From the NCBI GenBank assembly GCA_045577415.1, contig JAZNII010000135.1, forward strand, positions 1 through 40,706: DNA of 40,706 nucleotides, given 5' to 3'. This DNA is from SVTX01 sp045577415 (lineage in GTDB: Bacteria; Bacillota; Clostridia; Oscillospirales; CAG-272). Positions 15,591 through 22,600 of this stretch are shown in pieces. Within the stretch, counting starts at the first letter, position 1, and every line of letters begins with the position of its first letter. Both the position numbers and the translations under genes were made by a program. The notes under the pieces were generated by a model. It searched no databases, was not told the origin of the DNA, and saw only the letters and a program-made list of their open reading frames with translations.

Positions 15591-16064
15591 TTATTCCTCA
15601 ACGGGATCTACGTCATCCTCGTCAACGATGCAACCAAGCTCGCTGCCGCATGCGGGGCAAACAAGGTCATCAGCGTTTACGCTGTCGTCGAAGCAAACGG
15701 TCTCGCCGCAAGAGGGGCAAACGATCTCGAAGTAGTCCTCGTCGTCGCAGAACTCGCAGTCGCCGCAAAGCTCGCACTCATCGCACTCGCCGTCGCACTC
15801 GTCATCCCACTCATCCTCGTCGTCGTATTCGTCGTCCTCATCGTCGAGAAGAATTTCCTCAACGTCGCCAAGATCCTCGTCAAGCTCCTCACAGTAGTCG
15901 ATAAGATCCTCAACGTCGCTGCCGAGCGCGTCGATCTCCTCTGCCATATCCTGGCAAAGATCGAGAAGAGCCTTTATAACCTTTGCTTCAGCGCTGTCCT
16001 TCTTGTCAAGCTCAAGACCCTCGCAAAGACCCTTTATGTAAGCGGTTTTTTCAAGAATAGTCAT
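15591..16064 (-). CDS. CD1247-like acidic zinc-ribbon protein
   Basis: A 157-residue protein whose first 40 residues (MTILEKTAYIKGLCEGLEL) match the clostridial CD1247 N-terminal domain, a helical module of unknown function. A very acidic stretch (Asp/Glu about 65 percent) follows, then a cysteine cluster with spacing C-x3-C-x2-C-x2-C-x2-C-x2-C, and finally a zinc-ribbon with CPSC and CPAC knuckles. The ATG at 16064 is chosen over an upstream in-frame one because TCAGGAGGA lies 8 bases before it and homology starts there. It lies downstream of efp on the same strand, a common clostridial pairing, with a terminator-like hairpin between. The extra Cys cluster before the ribbon is unusual. Confidence 0.85.
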   Translation of the reverse strand: MTILEKTAYIKGLCEGLELDKKDSAEAKVIKALLDLCQDMAEEIDALGSDVEDLIDYCEELDEDLGDVEEILLDDEDDEYDDEDEWDDECDGECDECELCGDCEFCDDEDYFEIVCPSCGETVCFDDSVNADDLVCPACGSELGCIVDEDDVDPVEE

Positions 16065-16103
16065 TTTATTATCCTCCTGAATATTATTTTGATTTGTATG
16101 TAT

Positions 16104-16147
16104 AAAACGGGAGCTTAAGCACATTTTGCACGAAAGCCTCCCGTTTT
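16104..16147 (-). terminator. Terminator between efp and the CD1247-like gene
   Basis: A 10-bp stem (AAAACGGGAG at 16104-16113, CTCCCGTTTT at 16138-16147) around a 24-nt loop, just after the efp stop on the minus strand with a T4 arm. Because no separate promoter is clear for the CD1247-like gene, partial read-through is likely. Confidence 0.65.
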
Positions 16148-16158
16148 ATTGTCAGAAA

Positions 16159-16716
16159 TTAAGCACGGGACAGATACTCACCCGTACGAGTGTCGATCTT
16201 AAGTACGTCGCCAACATTGATGAAGAGCGGAACCTTGATAACAGCGCCTGTCTCAAGAGTTGCGGGCTTCAGAGTGTTGGTTGCGGTGTTACCTGCGAAA
16301 CCGGGGTCGGTCTCGGTAACCTCAAGCTCAACGAACGTAGGAGCCTCAACTCCGAATACGTTGCCCTTGTAGGAAATGATCTTACACATCATTTCTTCCT
16401 TAACGAACTTGAATGCGTCGCCAAGCTTGTCTCTGTTAAGAGGAAGCATGTCAAAGCTCTCCATGTCCATGAAGTAATAAAGATCGCCGTCGTTGTAGGA
16501 ATACTGCATATCGCGTCTTTCGATATAAGCATTCTCATACTTGTCCGTAGGGCTGAAGGTCTTTTCGATAACTGCTCCGGAAATAACATTCTTGAGCTTT
16601 GTACGAACGAAAGCCGCGCCCTTGCCGGGTTTTACGTGCTGGAACTCGATAACCTGATAAACGTTACCTTCCATTTCGAAAGTAATACCGTTTTTAAAAT
16701 CACCGGCTACTACCAT
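16159..16716 (-). CDS. efp: Elongation factor P
   Basis: A 185-residue, three-domain tRNA-shaped factor that rescues ribosomes stalled at polyproline. The N-terminal KOW-like domain carries the tip loop HVKPGKGAAFV, with Lys32 at the position modified in other bacteria. The central OB domain includes YIERRDMQYSYNDGDLYYFMD. The C-terminal S1-like domain ends DVLKIDTRTGEYLSRA, the family's usual end. The start at 16716 has GGAGGT 8 bases upstream; the ATG at 16721 runs into a stop after three codons and is rejected. A sigma-A promoter is at 16772-16800. The gene precedes the CD1247-like protein, as in many Clostridia. Confidence 0.97.
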   Translation of the reverse strand: MVVAGDFKNGITFEMEGNVYQVIEFQHVKPGKGAAFVRTKLKNVISGAVIEKTFSPTDKYENAYIERRDMQYSYNDGDLYYFMDMESFDMLPLNRDKLGDAFKFVKEEMMCKIISYKGNVFGVEAPTFVELEVTETDPGFAGNTATNTLKPATLETGAVIKVPLFINVGDVLKIDTRTGEYLSRA

Positions 16717-16771
16717 ACCATTGTACCTCCAAATAAGCACTGAATTTTATTGTGTGCATAGTTTACATTTC

Positions 16772-16800
16772 ATTATATAACATAATTTCATTTTTTGCAA
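16772..16800 (-). promoter_or_regulatory. Sigma-A promoter of efp
   Basis: On the minus strand: TTGCAA (16800-16795), 17-bp spacer, TATAAT (16777-16772), about 55 bases before the efp start. Confidence 0.7.
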
Positions 16801-16861
16801 GAGGGGGCAGGACGATTTTTGTAAATTTTCTGTTACAACAACCGTTTTTTGCTCCCGTTAA

Positions 16862-17410
16862 TCAGAAATTATAGCTTTCTACCGTGTTTCCGTCAAAATC
16901 CTTGATCGCGATGACACCGCGCTCGTATGTGGCGTAGGTCTTGCGGTTGCCGCCCTTGGGGAGACTGACAGAGCCGGGATTTACGCAAGGGATGCCGTCC
17001 GCGTCGCGTTTTCCAAGCAGATGTGTATGCCCGTAAAGGAATACGACCTTGCCCGAGATGGGAGGCAGGTTGTCGGGGGAATATTTGTGTCCGTGGGACA
17101 TAAATAGCGTCAGACCCTTCTCAGCGTCGTAGACGAAAGCAGTGTCGGACAGTATGGGGAAGTTTAACACCATTTGATCGACCTCGGTGTCGCAGTTGCC
17201 TCGCACACAAAGCAGCTTGTCTGCCACGCCATTCAACATTTCAATGACCTTTTTGGGAGCGTAGCCCTCTGGGAGGTCGTTGCGGGGACCGTGGTACAAA
17301 ATGTCGCCGAGTATCAGTATCTTTTCGGCATTTTCTCTCTCTGCCGCGTCAAGCATGGCGCGACAGCAAACGGCATCACCGTGTATATCGGATGCAATAA
17401 GCAGTTTCAT
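16862..17410 (-). CDS. yfcE: YfcE/MJ0936 family metallophosphodiesterase
   Basis: A 182-residue calcineurin-like phosphoesterase. The metal-binding signatures are all present: SDIHGD (residues 7-12), LGDILYHG near 34, GNCD near 72, MSHGHKY near 109 and YGHTH near 131. The family hydrolyses small phosphodiesters in vitro; the in vivo substrate is unknown. It overlaps the 3' end of proA by 4 bases, so the two are co-transcribed, but no metabolic link between them is evident. Length agrees with the family's usual 165-185. Confidence 0.93.
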   Translation of the reverse strand: MKLLIASDIHGDAVCCRAMLDAAERENAEKILILGDILYHGPRNDLPEGYAPKKVIEMLNGVADKLLCVRGNCDTEVDQMVLNFPILSDTAFVYDAEKGLTLFMSHGHKYSPDNLPPISGKVVFLYGHTHLLGKRDADGIPCVNPGSVSLPKGGNRKTYATYERGVIAIKDFDGNTVESYNF

Positions 17411-18660
17411 CGTGTCTGTCCCTCTCCTCTGATAAGATATTTTTGAGTGGTCAGCGCGGCAAGACCCATAGGACCTCTTGCGTGGAGCTTTTGGGTGGAG
17501 ATGCCTATCTCTGCGCCAAAGCCGAACTCGCCGCCGTCGGTGAAGCGGGTCGAGGCGTTGACGTAGACCGCCGCGGCGTCAACGTATTTGCGGAAATATT
17601 CGGCGTTTTTTTCGTCGTTTGTGATGATCGCCTCGCTGTGTCCCGTATTGTACTTGTTGATGTGAGCCACTGCTTCCTCAACCGAACCGACTACCTTGAC
17701 GGCAAGAATAAAATCGTCGTATTCGGTGTCATAGTCCTCGTCGGTGGCAGGAGAGCAGGGAATGATCGCCTGCGTTTCGTCGCAACCGCGTATTTCAAGA
17801 GCGTATTTTTTGCTGACTTCATCGACGAACCTGGGGAGAAATTCTTTCGCGACCGAGCGGTGGACAAGCATAGTCTCGATGGCGTTGCAGACCGCAGGGC
17901 GCGAGCATTTTGCGTTGATGGCAACCTTTGTTGCCATATCAAGGTCAGCGGCACTGTCAACGTAAAGGTGACAGTTGCCGGCACCCGTCTCGATAACGGG
18001 AACCTTTGCGCCCGAAACTACGGCGCGTATCAAATTTTTTCCTCCGCGGGGAATAAGCACGTCAATAAGACCGCGCGCTTCCATCAGCGCGTTTGCACTC
18101 TCGTGACCCACTCCCGGCTCGATAAATCCGAGAATGTCGGGATCGATGCCGCAGGCGCTTATGGCATCCTTCATAATACCGATAAGGCAAAGGTTTGTGC
18201 ATAGCGCCTCGCGTCCTCCGCGAAGAACTACCGCGTTGCCGGTCTTGAGACAGAGCGCCGCCGCGTCAACAGTGACGTTGGGGCGAGCCTCGTAAATGAT
18301 TGCGACAACGCCGAGAGAAACTCTCTGACAGGCGATCTCCAAGCCGTTTGGCGTGGTGAATACCTCTCCCGAGCCTACAGGGTCTTTAAGACCTATAAGA
18401 GCGCGGAGCGCGTCACAAATGCCTCCGATGCGGGATTCGTTAAGCATCAGTCTGTCAAGCATGTGAGAAGGAACTCCGTTGGCTTCGGCAGACTCAAGGT
18501 CGCGCAGATTGGCGGTAATAATTTCGTCGGTGTGATTTGCAAGCGCGTCTGCGATGTTGGAGAGTATTTCATTTTTCTTTTTTGCGTTCAGCGCGGCGAA
18601 GGTGCGGGAGGCTTCCTTGGCGCGGCGGCATATTTCAAAAACTTGCTCGGTAGTGTTCAT
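17407..18660 (-). CDS. proA: Glutamate-5-semialdehyde dehydrogenase (gamma-glutamyl phosphate reductase)
   Basis: A 417-residue NADPH-dependent enzyme of proline synthesis that reduces gamma-glutamyl phosphate. Family motifs include YEARPNVTVDAAALCLKTGN, VLIPRGGKNLI, VIETGAGNCHLYVD and the catalytic Cys in SRPAVCNAIETMLVHR near residue 257; it ends HARGPMGLAALTTQKYLI as is typical. Its usual partner proB (glutamate 5-kinase) is not adjacent; upstream on the same strand are the MBOAT and DHHW genes. It overlaps yfcE by 4 bases. The gap to the DHHW gene is only 37 bases, so it may be read from the MBOAT promoter. Confidence 0.96.
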   Translation of the reverse strand: MNTTEQVFEICRRAKEASRTFAALNAKKKNEILSNIADALANHTDEIITANLRDLESAEANGVPSHMLDRLMLNESRIGGICDALRALIGLKDPVGSGEVFTTPNGLEIACQRVSLGVVAIIYEARPNVTVDAAALCLKTGNAVVLRGGREALCTNLCLIGIMKDAISACGIDPDILGFIEPGVGHESANALMEARGLIDVLIPRGGKNLIRAVVSGAKVPVIETGAGNCHLYVDSAADLDMATKVAINAKCSRPAVCNAIETMLVHRSVAKEFLPRFVDEVSKKYALEIRGCDETQAIIPCSPATDEDYDTEYDDFILAVKVVGSVEEAVAHINKYNTGHSEAIITNDEKNAEYFRKYVDAAAVYVNASTRFTDGGEFGFGAEIGISTQKLHARGPMGLAALTTQKYLIRGEGQTR

Positions 18661-18697
18661 AAATCGTTCCTTTTTCGCTTTAAAGGTTTTTGTGTTT

Positions 18698-20128
18698 TTA
18701 CTTGATTATTTCTTTAAGCTCGTTGAGGCGAGCCGAGGTGGACGTGACGTTAACAACGTTAAGGAAAAGCACGTCGTCGATGCCGTTCTCGGTGACGAAA
18801 TCGGCAAGGTCGCCTGACCAATGACGGTAGTCGATCACGTAAACATACTCGTAGGAGTCCACCAGAAACGGAACGAATGCGTTGCCGTAGGATTCCTTGA
18901 CGACAACGATCGACGAGCCGTCTGTGATTTTGTCGTTACGTATTTTTATCAACGGTCTGTCTCCGGAGATAAAGCACATATATTTGTTTCCCGTAGAATA
19001 GCCATTGGCATCTGCTACTATTGCGAACCAGTCGAAATAGGTTCCGTCGGCATTATATACCTCCAGGCGATTGGTGCCGTTGGGAACGAAAGCCTCGACG
19101 TAGTCAGGGTTGCCTTTCATAGCCGAGGGCTGTCCCGCCTCGGAATAAAGCGTGCCGAGGAAGCCGTCGAACTGCAATCTTTGATAATCCTCAAGAGGGG
19201 TCGGCTCGATGCCCTTTTCGTGGCAGAAAGCCTCGTATGCGTAATATGCGCCGCGCGCCGTCCAGTGGTGGTCGGTGCGGAAATAGAGATATTCGCCGTT
19301 GTGAGCAGCAAGATAGGGAAGTGTGTCAACAGTTTTGACGTTGCCGCTCATAGATCCGTAAATGTAGTTGATAGCGGCATCGCAATCCGACGCGCCGTAT
19401 CTGTCGGCGGTTTCACGCGAGAGAGCTATCTGATAATGGAGAGGAACTACCATGTCGTAGACCGTGGCTTTGCCCTCTACCTGAGATGCAAATTTGTTGA
19501 TAAGTGCCACGTAGCTGTCGCTGTTCTGCTGATTGAACGCGTAAAGCTGATATGCGGTGTCGCCGTTGACGTACATACCCTGCACCTTCTCGCCGCCACC
19601 GTCGTCGGTGGGGTTAAAGACCACCTCGCCGCCAACGGGACGAGTGGGGATGTCGTCGGCGTTGCCGCCCGAGATCACCTGCTCGTCGCGGATGCCGTAT
19701 ATCTCCTCAATCGCCTTGTTCGCGCCTATCATGCCCTCACGCAGGGGATAAGTGTCGGCGAACCAGAGGCTTATGTCGCTTGTGAGCTTGCCCGAGACGA
19801 AGTCACCCCAGAGCTGTCCCGTTATGATTCCTTGCGAAAGCTCGCTCTTTGTCATATTCTCGATCATATGGGCTAAAAGAGCCTCGAGGTTTTCGTTGTT
19901 TTTTATTCGTTCAAATGCTTCTCCGCTTTTGACAAGCTCGACGTTTTCCTCGGAAAAGATCGCTTCTACGGAGAAATAGGGAAGCTTGGTCAACTCCCGC
20001 TTCTCGGTGTCGCTGACCGCAGGGCGGAGGAAGAAGGCAAGTCCTATGATAAAGAACAGCGCCATAGCAACGATAAATGCGATTATTTTGACCGAGTCGG
20101 TCTTTTTGGTGAAGTTTTCGTTATTCAT
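18698..20128 (-). CDS. DHHW/AlgX-like exported O-acetylation protein
   Basis: A 476-residue protein with one N-terminal membrane helix (about 13-33), so most of it is extracytoplasmic. The motif YFRTDHHWTARGAYYAYEAF near residue 285 is the signature of DHHW/AlgX-AlgJ SGNH-hydrolase-like proteins, with the Asp-His pair acting in acetyl transfer. A later segment, VVVKESYGNAFVPFLVDSYEYVYV (here split: SYGNAFVPFL), holds the Ser of the catalytic set. It lies 15 bases downstream of an MBOAT acyltransferase, the standard pairing in which MBOAT moves the acyl group across the membrane and the SGNH-like partner transfers it to a cell-surface polysaccharide. The polysaccharide is unknown. Confidence 0.9.
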   Translation of the reverse strand: MNNENFTKKTDSVKIIAFIVAMALFFIIGLAFFLRPAVSDTEKRELTKLPYFSVEAIFSEENVELVKSGEAFERIKNNENLEALLAHMIENMTKSELSQGIITGQLWGDFVSGKLTSDISLWFADTYPLREGMIGANKAIEEIYGIRDEQVISGGNADDIPTRPVGGEVVFNPTDDGGGEKVQGMYVNGDTAYQLYAFNQQNSDSYVALINKFASQVEGKATVYDMVVPLHYQIALSRETADRYGASDCDAAINYIYGSMSGNVKTVDTLPYLAAHNGEYLYFRTDHHWTARGAYYAYEAFCHEKGIEPTPLEDYQRLQFDGFLGTLYSEAGQPSAMKGNPDYVEAFVPNGTNRLEVYNADGTYFDWFAIVADANGYSTGNKYMCFISGDRPLIKIRNDKITDGSSIVVVKESYGNAFVPFLVDSYEYVYVIDYRHWSGDLADFVTENGIDDVLFLNVVNVTSTSARLNELKEIIK

Positions 20129-20143
20129 TTAAGACCTCCTCTG

Positions 20144-21595
20144 TCAGAATTGGAAATAAAGGAAGGGGTTGTAGCTGTCTCCCGCCAGAGCGAAGGATGA
20201 GAGAACGAGCAGAACCACGGGGATGGCAACACCTACCGCCGCCTTAGCTTTTCTTGTTATCTCGCTTCTGTCCATAAGCCTTGTTACGGCAGGGATGATC
20301 GGCGTGCAGGCAAGGACGCTTATTGCGATAAAGAAGACGTTGTTTTTGAATGTCATAGCCGTCTGAACGTCGCCAAAGCCCTCATTTATCCACTTGCCTA
20401 CGTTTATAATGCCCCAAAATGCCTGACCGAACACAGAGAGGTCGGTGAATTTAAAGAGCATAAAGCTGACGAATACGATGATCTGCGTAAGAAGTACGCG
20501 CGGGATCTTCCACCATATTTTCGGGTCTTTCCGGGGCTTTATAAGATACTTTTCGACGATCAGGAATACGAAGAAGAAAAGTCCCCATAGGATGAAATTC
20601 CAGTTAGCGCCGTGCCAAAATCCTGTAAGCGCCCAGACCGCGAGCATATTGATGATGTGACGGGGAACCGAAACTCGGTTGCCGCCAAGGGGTATGTAGA
20701 CGTAATCGCGGAAAAAGCTTGAGAGAGAAATGTGCCAACGGCGCCAGAAATCGGTCACCGAGTCGGCGATGTAGGGGTAGTTGAAGTTTTCCTTGTAGTG
20801 GAAGCCTACCATAAGTCCCATACCGATCGCCATGTCGGAGTACGCGGAGAAGTCGAGATATATCTGGAGCATAAAGGCGAAGCAGCCCAAAATGATCGCG
20901 CAGCTTGAAAGTCCCGAAACCTCGACTGCCGACAGAGGCAGACCTGCGGAATTGTTGAATATTCCGTCGCATATAGCACCGCAGCCGTTGGCGAGGATCG
21001 CTTTCTTGGCAAGACCTACGGTAAAACGCGTGATTCCGCGGCTTACCTCCTCGCGCTTGATGATACGATGCTCAATGTCGTAATTTACGTCGGCGTAGCG
21101 GACGATAGGTCCCGCGATGCACTGATGAAAGAGCGACGCGTAAAGCAGAAGCACCCAATACTTGCTCTGCGCCCCGACCTCGCCGCGGCGAACGTCGATA
21201 ACGTAGGAGATAAGCTGAAAGGTATAGAACGATATACCGATAGGCAGAGCGATTGAGGGAACGGTGCCGCTGATGGGCAGTATAGCGAACGCCGTGGACA
21301 TAAAGAAGCCCGTATACTTGAAAACTATAAGTATCGCGAGGCATATTCCCGCAGTGACCCATAAGAGAGGAGTTTTTTCTTTTTCGCTCGCCTTGGATAT
21401 AGCAATAGCGCCTGCCCAGCAGATAAAGGTCATAAGACAGAGCAGAAGCACGAGGGGCGGTCCTCCCCAAGCGTAAAAGATAAGGGAGGAAACTAAAAGT
21501 ATGATATTACGCGATCTGATCGACTTGGCGCAAAAATAAACGCCGTAGGAGACCGCAAGAAAGAAAAAGACAAAGAAAAGACTTGAAAATACCAT
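20144..21595 (-). CDS. MBOAT family O-acyltransferase (AlgI/DltB-like)
   Basis: A 483-residue polytopic membrane protein with about ten to twelve helices. The AlgI hallmark FWRRWHISLSSFFRDYVYIP lies near residue 280 and the catalytic-His segment GFWHGANWNFILWG near 325. MBOAT proteins of this type pass acetyl groups from cytosolic acetyl-CoA to extracytoplasmic acceptors. The partner DHHW protein is encoded 15 bases downstream. AAGGA precedes the ATG, and a sigma-A promoter is at 21635-21663. It is divergent from the folT transcription unit. DltB is excluded as there are no dltA, C or D genes nearby. Confidence 0.94.
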   Translation of the reverse strand: MVFSSLFFVFFFLAVSYGVYFCAKSIRSRNIILLVSSLIFYAWGGPPLVLLLCLMTFICWAGAIAISKASEKEKTPLLWVTAGICLAILIVFKYTGFFMSTAFAILPISGTVPSIALPIGISFYTFQLISYVIDVRRGEVGAQSKYWVLLLYASLFHQCIAGPIVRYADVNYDIEHRIIKREEVSRGITRFTVGLAKKAILANGCGAICDGIFNNSAGLPLSAVEVSGLSSCAIILGCFAFMLQIYLDFSAYSDMAIGMGLMVGFHYKENFNYPYIADSVTDFWRRWHISLSSFFRDYVYIPLGGNRVSVPRHIINMLAVWALTGFWHGANWNFILWGLFFFVFLIVEKYLIKPRKDPKIWWKIPRVLLTQIIVFVSFMLFKFTDLSVFGQAFWGIINVGKWINEGFGDVQTAMTFKNNVFFIAISVLACTPIIPAVTRLMDRSEITRKAKAAVGVAIPVVLLVLSSFALAGDSYNPFLYFQF

Positions 21596-21634
21596 TTTTG
21601 TATCCTTGTTTTTTGGATTTTGTCGTTATAATTA

Positions 21635-21663
21635 ATTATAACATTTATGATAATTATTAGCAA
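21635..21663 (-). promoter_or_regulatory. Sigma-A promoter of the MBOAT-DHHW(-proA-yfcE) unit
   Basis: On the minus strand: TTGCTA (21663-21658), 17-bp spacer, TATAAT (21640-21635), 40 bases before the MBOAT start. It is divergent from the folT promoter about 50 bp away. Confidence 0.65.
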
Positions 21664-21715
21664 TAGTAAAAAAGCATAATAATAGAATATTTTTTTGTGA
21701 AATCTGACAGAGTGC

Positions 21716-21743
21716 TTGACAAAATCCAAAATAGTGATATAAT
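21716..21743 (+). promoter_or_regulatory. Consensus sigma-A promoter of folT-folC
   Basis: TTGACA at 21716-21721, a 16-bp spacer, TATAAT at 21738-21743. Transcription would start near 21750, giving a leader of about 300 nt that contains two palindromic structures and a THF riboswitch. Confidence 0.8.
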
Positions 21744-21858
21744 AAAACCAAACCGATGTGACAACAATGCCTTATGGCGTTGTCACGGCATAAGTAGGTT
21801 TTATTGATATCATAGCCTTCGGCACAGACAACTTGCGTTGTCTTTATGATATAATGTA
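21741..21858 (+). repeat. Two palindromic structures in the folT leader, upstream of the THF aptamer
   Basis: First unit (21741-21805): outer AATAAAACC/GGTTTTATT, overlapping the -10; inner 8-bp stem GTGACAAC/GTTGTCAC at 21758-21786; and a CTTATG in its loop that can pair with CATAAG at 21789-21794 (pseudoknot-like). Second unit (about 21806-21858): ATATCATA/TATGATAT closes two small hairpins, GCC-TTC-GGC and GACAAC-TTGC-GTTGTC. They resemble the palindrome cluster at 24713-24867. Whether they act as leader RNA or are inserted repeats is open. Confidence 0.55.
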
Positions 21859-21887
21859 ATTAGATCGGGCAAGTCCCGAAATACTAA

Positions 21888-21985
21888 GAAGAGTAAAGGC
21901 TTTGGCGTAAAGTGCCGACGGGACGGGGAGTTGCCGGTCGGACGAAGGCTTGTTTTGCCGCGGTCAGAGCTTTGCATCCCGCTTC
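21888..21985 (+). ncRNA. Tetrahydrofolate (THF) riboswitch
   Basis: The segment matches the THF riboswitch class in order and spacing: P1 GAAG/CTTC; conserved GAGTAAA; P2 AAAGGCTTTG pairing with CAGAGCTTT; the GGCGTAAAGTG core; P3 CCGAC/GTCGG; then GGACGAAGGC, the short GGC/GCC P4, GCCGCGGT and the terminal GCATCCCGCTTC. It senses reduced folate and controls folate transport. The expression platform lies at 22016-22042, where CTTTCCT can pair with AGGAAAG and cover part of the folT ribosome site (AAAGGAG, 22039-22045), suggesting control of translation. Strand and genes downstream (folT, folC) fit exactly. Confidence 0.88.
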
Positions 21986-22052
21986 ATACGGCACCAAAAG
22001 GATATTTTTTGTCTTCTTTCCTGCCCTATGCTGTGAGGAAAGGAGATTTTTT

Positions 22053-22598
22053 ATGAAAAAAAACAGATCCGACGGTCTCGGAAACATCAAGGTCTTAACA
22101 ATATCGGCTATGATGATCGCCCTTAGCGCTGTCATCGGGTACGTTTGCAAGACTATTCCCGCCCTTAATTTAGGCACGGGACTTCGTATCACCTTTGAAA
22201 ATCTTCCTATTATAGTCGCGGGCATTATGTTCGGTCCCGTCGTAGGCGGTTGCGTCGGATGCGTTGCCGACCTCTTAAGCTGTCTTTTTTCGGGACAGAC
22301 GCCTATGCTTTGGGTCCTCGTCGGTTCTATCTCTGTTGGCGTGGTCGCGGGTATCAGCTCGAAATTTATCGTCAGAAAAAACGGATTTTTAAAGCTTATC
22401 GTGTCCGAGCTTTTGGCACATCTCGTAGGCTCAATGATAATAAAGACCATAGCGCTTTATCCTATTTTTGGCCAGGTAGTGCTTTTCCGAATACCCATGA
22501 GCATAGGAATTTCGGCGGTGGAGATAATTTTGCTCTGCGCTATGTATAAGAATAAAACTGTTCGAAATCTGATAGATACAAAGGGCGGGAGAATTTGA
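22053..22598 (+). CDS. folT: Folate-specific ECF transporter substrate-binding subunit FolT
   Basis: A 181-residue integral membrane S-component with five or six helices, which captures folate and docks with a shared ECF energising module encoded elsewhere. The pattern TISAMMIALSAVIGYV at the N-terminus, then LRITFENLPIIVAGIMFGPVVGGCVG and DLLSCLF, is that of the folate family. Assignment is strongly supported by the THF riboswitch upstream and folC downstream, whose start overlaps or abuts its stop. The ATG at 22053 has AAAGGAG 7 bases before it. An upstream in-frame ATG at 21912 lies inside the riboswitch and is rejected. Confidence 0.92.
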   Translation: MKKNRSDGLGNIKVLTISAMMIALSAVIGYVCKTIPALNLGTGLRITFENLPIIVAGIMFGPVVGGCVGCVADLLSCLFSGQTPMLWVLVGSISVGVVAGISSKFIVRKNGFLKLIVSELLAHLVGSMIIKTIALYPIFGQVVLFRIPMSIGISAVEIILLCAMYKNKTVRNLIDTKGGRI

Positions 22599-22600
22599 AA

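Noticed and set aside
16126..16743. Open frame of 205 codons opposite efp
   Set aside because: It is fully antisense to elongation factor P, whose identity is certain.
18821..19876. Open frame of 351 codons on the plus strand opposite the DHHW gene
   Set aside because: No domain, no ribosome site, and it mirrors a gene with clear DHHW motifs.
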